A stretch of DNA of 12,476 bases from Spirogloea muscicola (Eukaryota; Streptophyta; Zygnematophyceae; Spirogloeales; Spirogloeaceae). A model generated the notes under the pieces. The model was not told the origin of the DNA. It saw only the letters and a program-made list of their open reading frames with translations, and did no database searches. Positions within the stretch are counted from its first letter, which is position 1; every line of letters starts with the position of its first letter. The DNA lies in contig WELB01000044.1 in the NCBI GenBank assembly GCA_009602725.1, positions 600,616-613,091 of the forward strand. Reading direction: 5' to 3'. The position numbers and the translations under genes were made by a program. Positions 1-7,800 of this stretch are shown piece by piece.

Positions 1-108
1 GGCCTTTGGCGGCGACCGCCCTCGGGCTGCGGCGAAGGAGGCGGCGGCCATCCTCGGCTTGCGGCAGCTCGGTGCCGCCGCCGCCGGGCGAGCACGCCGT
101 CGGCGGCC

Positions 109-1777
109 ATGGGCCAGCAGCGGCTGATATACAGCTTCGTGGCGCGCGGCACGACGGTGCTGGCCGAGTACACGGCCTTCTCGGGCAACTTCTCCACCAT
201 CGCGCTGCAGTGCCTGCAGAAGCTGCCGCCGGCCAACAACAAGTTCACCTACACCTGCGACCGCCACACCTTCAACTACCTCGTCGAGGATGGCTTTAGT
301 GCGTCGCCGGCGGCCCCCTCCTGACGTGCCAGCCCATGCGAAGAAGCACGCGCTGGTCACGGCCTCATAGCCGTGCTGCGCTTTTGCAGCAGCCGGAGGC
401 CGCCTGTCCTGACGCCCATGGCGGCCTTCCGCAGCGTACCTGGTCGTGGCCGACGAGGAGTTCGGGCGGCAGATCCCCTTCGCCTTCATCGACCGCGTCA
501 AGGAAGACTTCCAGCGGCGGTACGGCGGCGACAGGGCGGAGGCCTCCGTGGCGCACGGCCTTGACAGGGACTTCGGGTACGAAGGCAGCGCGCACCGTCC
601 TGTTGCCTACAGCCTTGATAAGGAATATGGGTACGGACGTCCGTTCCACCCGGGCTCGCAGAACATGAACCCCGGTGGATGAGATGACCGTGCGAGGGAC
701 TTGTGCTCTCGCCTCTAAGCCCCAGCTGCAAGTTGTTACATGCAAGTGTTCTTGGTGGATGAGTTGCCATACTAACTAAGTTGCCACAAGCTTAATGTCT
801 CTGGCGACTTGGTTGGGTATTCAGATCACGGGGGCCCTCCTTGACAGCTGACATATGTTGTACTTGACAGCAGACAATTGTTCTGGGATGTTTGGTATCA
901 AGTCAAGTGCTTGTGAAATATTGTGTCAAGTAACTGGTGCTATCATCGTGTGCTTACATTGAGGCTGTGGCTCTGCCATGTGTGCTAATGTGCTGCAGGC
1001 CCAAGCTCAAGGAACACATGCAGTACTGCGTGGACCATCCGGAGGAGATGAACAAAATGTCCAGGATCAAGGCGCAGGTGTCGGAGGTGAAGGGCATCAT
1101 GATGGACAACATCGAGAAGGTGCATCTTTCCCTGCACTTCATAGGCTCCGAGCGTGGTCAGAGCGTGCCTCACAGGGTTGCTGTGCGCCAGTACTTATTG
1201 ACTTGTCCTATTGGATAATTGAACATTTTCTGATGTTTCCAGCATAAAGGATTTGGCTGCTGCTGTGGACGTAATGTTTACTTGTAAAGAATTACAACAT
1301 TGTTCTGGCATGAGCCTGACTGCAAATCTATGCGACGCCAGGTACTTGACCGAGGGGAGAAAATTGAGTTGCTCGTTGACAAAACAGAGAATCTTCGCTT
1401 CCAGGTGTGAGATGATTGACCTGTACAAGATGCAGGGCGTGTGCTTTATGCCCATGCATCATATTATTTCGTTATTCAGTCTTACTTCCATGTGAGTACG
1501 TGGCGATTTGCTGTGACTTGGCATGCAATTTCGTTTACTCCTGTTGACAATACATCGTATTGACAAGGCTCTCTTATGAATGACTCGACTGAGGCGCGTT
1601 GTGTGTATGTCCTGTCCTGCTCTGGCCCAGGCGGACAATTTCCAACGTCAAGGCCGGCAATTGCGCTCAAAGATGTGGTGGCAGAACATGAAAATAAAGC
1701 TGGCCATTCTTGCCATCTTTGTGGCAATTGGCATCATTATCTGGGTTTCTGTGTGCCATGGCTTTTCTTGCAACTGA
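109..1777 (+). CDS. VAMP72-family longin R-SNARE (VAMP721/VAMP727-like), five exons
   Basis: Tail-anchored R-SNARE that supplies the arginine helix to SNARE complexes in post-Golgi, plasma-membrane or vacuolar fusion. Exons: 109-298, 435-576, 999-1119, 1342-1404, 1631-1777; all introns are GT-AG and the joined frame is 663 nt, giving 220 residues, the usual VAMP72 length (about 220). The longin domain fills roughly residues 1-110, starting [15 protein letters not shown] and continuing [19 protein letters not shown] across the first junction. The SNARE motif follows ([20 protein letters not shown], then [18 protein letters not shown]), with the zero-layer Arg near residue 155. A basic WWQNMKIK stretch leads into a membrane segment at about residues 196-214 and a short CHGFSCN tail. 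The start at 109 is chosen because the longin domain begins there at its usual position. Oddity: a second in-frame donor at 631 would extend exon 2 by 18 residues (238 in total, close to VAMP727 at about 240). Family assignment is firm; VAMP721 versus VAMP727 type is open. Confidence 0.95.
520..630 (+). repeat. Diverged tandem duplication of an exon end with two competing in-frame splice donors
   Basis: The end of VAMP exon 2 occurs twice. Unit 1 (about 520-576) encodes [19 protein letters not shown] and stops at donor GG^GTACGA (577). Unit 2 (577-630) encodes [18 protein letters not shown] and stops at donor GG^GTACGG (631). Both donors leave phase 2 (GG|G), so either one joins exon 3 at 999 in frame; using the second adds exactly 54 nt. 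The units are diverged, so the duplication is not recent, yet unit 2 has stayed open and keeps the SLDKEYG motif that normally ends this longin segment. Which donor is used cannot be told from sequence alone. Confidence 0.7.
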
Positions 1778-2585
1778 AGCGTAGTCGCTGAGGTTTTTGT
1801 CAAAGAAGATGGAGGATGCTGAGGTATGGCAAGACAAGGCTAGACCTAGCAGCTTGCTGCAGCTTGCTCTCGCACCTTGTGCCACGACCCCTCCACATCT
1901 TTCGTTTCTTCGCTGTATACTTGACATTTCATTGACACCGCTCTCAATGTATAGTGCATCTTGTGAGAGAGTGAGTACTTTAGAAGTAAGCGGCTTTGCT
2001 TAGAAAGTTCTTCTACTAGTCCTCTTATGTACACGAACTGTTGAAAGGCAGAAATTAAATCTGGAGGGATGAGGCAACAAGATCGAAGAAGGTGCCGTTG
2101 CCCTATCTTACTTACATCTACTTATTGATTGTGTGTGATCAAAGAGGCAAGACTCTGGGAAATTTACTGCAGTGCGCTGGCTCTGTCAGCAGTAGCGAGA
2201 CGCACAGTCATGGATATACGATTGCCAAGCCGCCCCTGAATTCTTGTTGCAGTGAGAGAAGACCGAGCGCAGGGATTGGTATTATTCAGGGCCCTCATTT
2301 GATGATCTGAAGAGAGCACAATGGCATGGCACACTTGCACGAGGCACCGGGGGTCTGTGTAAATCATACTGTATGCTGTATCCAACTACAGGCAGACTGT
2401 ATCATTAATAAAGAGAATATATGTACATGCTGCAGTGAGCACTCCTCTGACTTGGGAGGCACTACCACGATAACGAACCTAAACAATAAGGAGTGCCAAA
2501 CATGTGGAAGCAAGTAGTATATAGTTGTACAGATATTTCTAGTTTGAGCAGAGTGCCACAGTATCACGAGTGTAATGCAGTTGCT
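1778..2585. other. Convergent 3' region between the VAMP and saposin genes
   Basis: About 800 bases between two stop codons that face each other. I see no gene. It should hold both 3' untranslated regions. On the + strand there is an ATTAAA at 2054-2059 and an AATAAA at 2407-2412, either of which could serve the VAMP transcript. I see no clear signal on the - strand. The open frames here are short, lack splice-consistent partners and resemble no family I recognise. Confidence 0.6.
2407..2412 (+). terminator. Possible polyadenylation signal AATAAA
   Basis: This is the only canonical AATAAA I see on the + strand downstream of the VAMP stop. It lies about 630 bases after the stop, so the 3' UTR would be long. 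The ATTAAA at 2054-2059 is a nearer alternative. The assignment is an inference from position only. Confidence 0.3.
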
Positions 2586-4718
2586 TCAGGCCTGGGCTGA
2601 ATACACGGGCAGCTTGATAAGCTTGGGAGTAGCCCCTGCAGGGCAGGCGCCAATCTTGGAACAGATGACCTTTGCATCCAAGACGACGTCGATATTTGCA
2701 AACACAATGGGTGCATACTCGCCAACAGCATCCTTACACTGCCAACCAAAACCGCGAATATGAGTCCAACTGTGAGCCTGCGACAAACAAGATCCACTGA
2801 CATTGACGTGATCAGCACAGCAAGTCGGTTGCGACATCATCGGTGATAAGTACGGCTCTGTCAGGCCACTGCCCTGTAGTTGGCACGTCTAACATGCCAA
2901 GCTCATTGCTGTCCAGACATACCTGATCAGCGTATTCAGGTACACGGTTACAAGTGTTTGCCAGGAACACAAGAACCTTAGGCTGCGAACAAGCACCAGA
3001 AAATCATCAACTACATGCCTTAATAGAAGAGAGTCTCTGTACTCATGGCATCCTTAGAAATTGCGCACCTCATGTAGTCAGGATGTTGTAGTAGGACAAA
3101 TACAAAGCTATGACGTCGTGCATAGGACATGTGCAGATAGTAAGAGCAAGCCACTTCATCTCTTACTCGGGAAACTGTGGGTAGAAGTCCAAAAAGTACC
3201 TGAACGACTGGGTCCTTCAGCTTGCGCTTGGCCTCCAGAATAAAGAAGTGACACATGACGCACTCCTCCTTCTTCGTCTTGTGCAACGCAATTGCCTGTA
3301 AGTGCACAGATTGTCAGACAATTGCAGATATGCACTTGTCTAATCAGGCTAGACGCTGTTTTGGAGTTTACTCTGCAGGTTCTGCTCAACGCTTCTACAT
3401 GTCGTTTATGTAACTATTGGTAGCTGTCAAAGTTCAAAGTCCTGGAGGCATGCTCAAGCAAATTCAAGTACTTGCGTATTATCTTTTATGCACAGAAAAG
3501 TGGACGAGGGCAGACGTTCTTACGTTGATCTGCTCAGACTGGCAGATGCCAGTCTGGACGCACATGGTGTCAGCGTTCAGAGACACCTGAAGGCTCTGTA
3601 TCATCTGAGGAACATACATCTCCACCAGGCTCTTGCACTGCAATCAGCAGCCAACCCATAGCTCAAGGTTAGGCGTCTCCAGAAACGAGTACATTGTTAA
3701 TGCCTATGCCTCAAACATCCTCATCAAGACAAACCTGTGCTGCTCGACATCAAAAACATTGTTATTACCTATGCTTTGGACAACATCATTAAGAACGAAA
3801 TTGTGCTGCTTGACATCAAAATAACAACCTACTGTAACTGAGCAAGGAGGGCCGCCCTCACCTGCTCCAGAAATTTGCCCTGGGCTTGGGTGCACACGGT
3901 GGCCTCCAGGACAACGATGAGCTCCTCTGTGGTCTGTGGGTCTGCCAGCAGGACCTCCAGCTCTGCAGCCACGACTTCGCAGGCCTCGCACAGCTTCTCG
4001 TTGTTGCTATCTGTCACTGCACCTGAGTCGTCCATAGAAACCGCAACATCCAGCTTACCTGTGCATCAAGTACGAATACGTTAGGCCCAGTAGTCTGTGT
4101 GTAAGATTACATCCGCGTGCGTGACACAAATGGCCAAAGTTGGTGGAAGCAAACAAGCGCCCCATGTTGTCAAGACGTAGATAGACTCGAGGGCACCAGC
4201 CACCTACAGTGGCGACAGACGCGGATGATATGCAAAGGACGCTTCGACCATAGGACAACCGGAACAGTGTGATGCTCTTCAAGAGTGGTGGGACACTCAG
4301 TCTGCACACGGCTATGTCCCAGCATGTTGTCAAGCTGCACAGGACCCCTTACACAATCGACTACATACTCGGGACTGTAAGAAAGAGGCCACTAATCGTG
4401 TCGACTGAGTGCAAGCGACGCAACTGGAGCGTCGTCCGACTGCTGGTCGACGAGACGACCCCATGACGACTAAGAGGCAACACGAGAGGGAGCTCGACAC
4501 CCTGCACGAACGGCGGCAGCATAATAACGGCGGCGATCATGACGGCTTAGTACCACGACGAGATGGGAGGAGGACGCGCAGCCCGACGGGAGCCCCGCCG
4601 GCGCGCCGGACTGCGATAGTGGTGGCTGGCGGCGGTGGCTGCGGGCCTACCAGCGTCGAGCACGCGGGCGGCGTCGGCGAGCGCCGCGCCCAGGAGGAGC
4701 GCCAGCAGGCCCGCGGCG

Positions 4719-4720
<2 letters not shown>
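2586..4720 (-). CDS. Secreted/vacuolar protein with two saposin-B domains, six visible exons, start codon lost
   Basis: Saposin-like lipid-binding protein, probably secreted or vacuolar; saposin-B domains bind or perturb lipids, but the substrate here is unknown. Exons in transcript order: 4720-4651, 4022-3862, 3637-3524, 3295-3200, 2982-2923, 2738-2586; every junction phase agrees. The first visible exon encodes a hydrophobic signal-peptide core (AAAGLLALLLGAALADAARV) ending in phase 1 at a GTAGGC donor. Exon 2 then opens domain 1 with LCEACEVVAAELEVLL, followed by ATVC, QC, MC and GIC. Domain 2 has ECVMC, NTC, QC, VIC and GAC. That makes six cysteines per domain, the saposin-B pattern. About 218 residues are visible, close to plant two-domain saposin proteins (about 210-220). 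The start codon should lie just upstream, inside or beyond the poly-A/N tract at 4721-4785. The gene is head to head with GnT-I. The alternative start MDDSG at 4035 would lack any signal peptide and is disfavoured. Confidence 0.9.
4023..4650 (-). other. Large first intron of the saposin gene
   Basis: A 628-base intron from GTAGGC (4650) to an AG before 4022. It is placed by the phase-1 match between the signal-peptide exon and the exon opening with GCAGTGACAG. The half nearest the promoter is GC-rich and the other half is more AT-rich. I see no conserved coding segment in it; the open frames it contains do not fit the flanking phases. Confidence 0.7.
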
Positions 4721-4784
<64 letters not shown>

Positions 4785-4785
4785 N
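4721..4785. other. 64-base poly-A run plus N: assembly break in the divergent promoter
   Basis: A pure A run at 4721-4784 is followed by a single N at 4785. It directly abuts the signal-peptide coding sequence of the saposin gene on the left, which has no room for its start codon, and GC-rich leader of GnT-I on the right. Translating through it would give poly-Phe or poly-Lys, which fits neither family. The simplest reading is a collapsed or badly filled gap of unknown size that replaces the saposin start codon and the shared promoter. Confidence 0.8.
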
Positions 4786-4855
4786 AGCGCCGCGCGGCGG
4801 TTGCGGCCGGGCCCGGTGCCCGCCGGGTGACGGCGGTGGCGGCGCCGCGGCAGCC

Positions 4856-7800
4856 ATGGCCCGCACGACGCTGCGCCTCGTCCAGACGCTCCTGGTCGTC
4901 GCCGTCGTCGGCTTCTTCGCGCTCCAGGTCCCGCTCTCGCTCTCGCAGGCCGTCTCCCGCTTGACCACTGTGAAGGCCAGGCATGGCCATGCGGGACCCC
5001 GGCCTCGTCGCGGATAGCTAGCGGCGCAGAGGAGCGGCTGCGAGCCACTCCACTGGCCTTGCAGTCATCCGAGCCTGGCCAGGCCCTGCCAAGTCCCAAT
5101 GGAACCTCCGCTTGGATCGGGCGCTTCGTGGCGACCCTCAGCTTATGATGTTCAGTCTTGTGAACTGCAGTCACAAGCTCGTTTCAGCCGACAGCTTCGT
5201 CTCTGAGCATCGTGAAGTTGCATGCCTGCAGTTCTGGCTCTTCAGCACAGAGACTGGGTATGCAGACAAGCTCTCCGAGTTGGTAAGTGGCCGCTGCTTG
5301 CCGTAATTTCGGAGATGGCGTGAGCACGCTGAAGAGCTTCCCAGACTGAGGTTCTTTCAAGTGAAGGGTGCATTCGTTGTGGCAGACTTGGCTTGCAGCA
5401 ATGAGCTCTACCACCAGTGTGCTCCCTTTCTGAGCCTCTTCTTGGCCGCACGCTGTGGCAGCTTAAAAGCGAGCGCAGCTTGGCCCATGAACTACGGCAT
5501 CTACGTCAAAATGTATCCACCCTCCTTGGTGAGAGTGCTTACAGTCTTTATGTATACCTGCACTTAGACCTTTCTGCAGCAATTCCCCTCTTTTGCATTA
5601 TGCTAATTGTGTGGTAGAATCCTCTGGAAATGGTATAGTGCAGCGTGCAACCTTTCTACACTTAGTTTTGTTATATCGCAATCTGACCGCTGCATTGTGT
5701 CATCCCTCAATAACCCCTGGCAAGTGAAACTCATGTCCTGGTATGTTGATTTCGTGTAGTGGAACGGACGGACCTCGAGGACACTGTCCGTGGGCTGCAG
5801 GAGTCCCTCATGCAAGCAGAGAGTATGTAGAGCCACTGGCTTCTCTTCACTGGCTTCTAGCTCCAGTGCCCAAGTGCATGACTAGTCTCTGCTAGCGGTG
5901 AGTCACTCATAGATAAGGACGGACCTCGAGGACACTGTCCGTGGGCTGCAGGAGTCCCTCATGCAAGCAGAGAGTATGTAGAGCCACTGGCTTCTCTTCA
6001 CTGGCTTCTAGCTCCAGTGCCCAAGTGCATGACTAGTCTCTGCTAGCGGTGAGTCACTCATAGATATCTATGAATCACGTGCTTCACTAACGAAAGAGAG
6101 ATGGCCAGCTGAGATTTTACAATGGAGGGCCTTACTAGCTAACCAGTGCCGCTGTATACATCAGAAAACCTCGTATTGGGGGCCTGAGGATAATACGCAC
6201 CTGCCATGGTGTGCTGCCTGTCTGCTCCAGAGCAAGTTGGGCTTGCAAGGAAATTGGGCATGAAAGGAGATGCAGCTGTTGATCAAAGTAAAGCATCAGC
6301 AGCTGAAGATGAGGAGGAGGAGAGCGAAGATGTTGCCATCGTGGAGCCTGTAGAAAGGTTGAAGCCTGAGGAGGTTGTTGCAGCAGTTGTGATAGTTGCA
6401 TGTAACCGTGCTGATTATCTGGAGAGAACCATCAAGTCTGTGTTGCAGTAAGTAGACAAGCTCTTCCTTCCCCCTTTGCATGTGGCATACAGTGCGGCTT
6501 CTACCTTGTGGTCTACCTGTTCCCAATATTTTGCATGTGACATGGCATAGCACAGCCGAAACGTGCCCAGAGGGCTGCAAGGCTGTATCTATCATAGACA
6601 TTGGTCGCCGTCTGCTTCCCAACTTCTTACAGAATGTCTTTTGGTTCGTTTCCAAGTCTAATTGAGTGATTGACTCTGTAGGTACTACGAGGATGTGGCC
6701 AGAAAATACCACCTCTTCATCTCTCAGGTGCTCAAGCCAGTATAATAATGTACGACCACCTCCTCTGTGATTGTGTCCACCATTTGCACTAATAGCTTCA
6801 AGGTGTTCATTGCGTCAGCTTAGAAGCTGAGCCAGTATTGACTTGTCCAGGATGGCACACACGAAGGCGTCAAGAAGACAGCCACAACCTACTCAAGCTT
6901 CACACACCTTCAGGTAGCTAGATCAGCAATTGTAGCAGTGCTGGGAGCTTGGTAGGTATAAGCAGCTCCTCTCCTGGGCTGGTGTGGGTTTGTGTGACCC
7001 TCCTTGAGATAGGATGAGATGAACGATCTTGTCGAAAATGTCAGAATCAATCGGTCAGTGAAGAGTGCAGGCCTGATCAGCTGGAGATTCTTACATTGCA
7101 TTGGACTGATTGAAACTTTTCGCTTCAGCATATTGAAGAGAAGCCTCCAGTGCCTGAGAGGCCGGGAGATATGCTTGCATACTATAGGATATCAAGTAAG
7201 CAATGCAACTTTCAACATACCCCACACAATCGCTATCACATCCAAAAACACATACGTGATAGACTTGTATGCTGCAAAATTGGATCCTAGTATTGTGCTA
7301 GATTTGTATAATGAGTCCAGTGCGCTCCCAAAGCTGTACAAGCATTGATGCACAAGTCACAAGCTGGCATGGCCAACTCTTCTGCAGTACCACTCGAGGC
7401 ATCTGAGTCCCTTGACATTGTCTTAATGGCCAGCTTGTGTTATTGTCATTATGAACAGCTCGTACTTCTGCTTACAAACCACAAGAGAAAGTCTGACGAG
7501 CAATTGTAGGAGTATGCAGGGGTAGTGTTGCGAACTTAAAGCGAGGTCCTGTTTAGTCATTTGCAAAGTGTGTGGTGCTCGTGAGTGCAGATCATTACAA
7601 GTTCGTACTTGAGGAGTTGTTTGATAAACGAACGTACGAGCGTGTTATCATCCTGGAAGGTACTCTTCTCAACTGATTACAACTAGAGTTGAACTATGGA
7701 CCTCAGCCACCGAGATGGAGGCTAACAGCTGTATGCTGCACATGAGGCTGCAGTGTGAGGTCCTGCTTCTGCACAGATACGAAGCATTTGCTTCCTCATG

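Noticed and set aside
6-299. Arg-rich open frame overlapping VAMP exon 1
   Set aside because: It is a different frame of a GC-rich exon; the longin domain is read from 109.
4059-4094. Possible 36-base mini-exon in the first saposin intron, with good AG and GTAAGC borders
   Set aside because: The flanking exons join in phase 1, and in that phase the mini-exon contains TAA after four codons. Direct joining of the signal-peptide exon to 4022 works without it.
4055-4333. 92-codon - strand open frame inside the first saposin intron
   Set aside because: It has no signal peptide or saposin features, and its end does not fit the phase of the next exon.
4409-5017. Long open frames with poly-Lys or poly-Phe on both strands
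   Set aside because: They only join unrelated flanks through the A run at 4721-4784, which is an assembly feature.
5112-5306. 64-codon open frame extending upstream of GnT-I exon 2
   Set aside because: Only the part from 5232 matches the GnT-I anchor and stem; the rest is intron that happens to be open.
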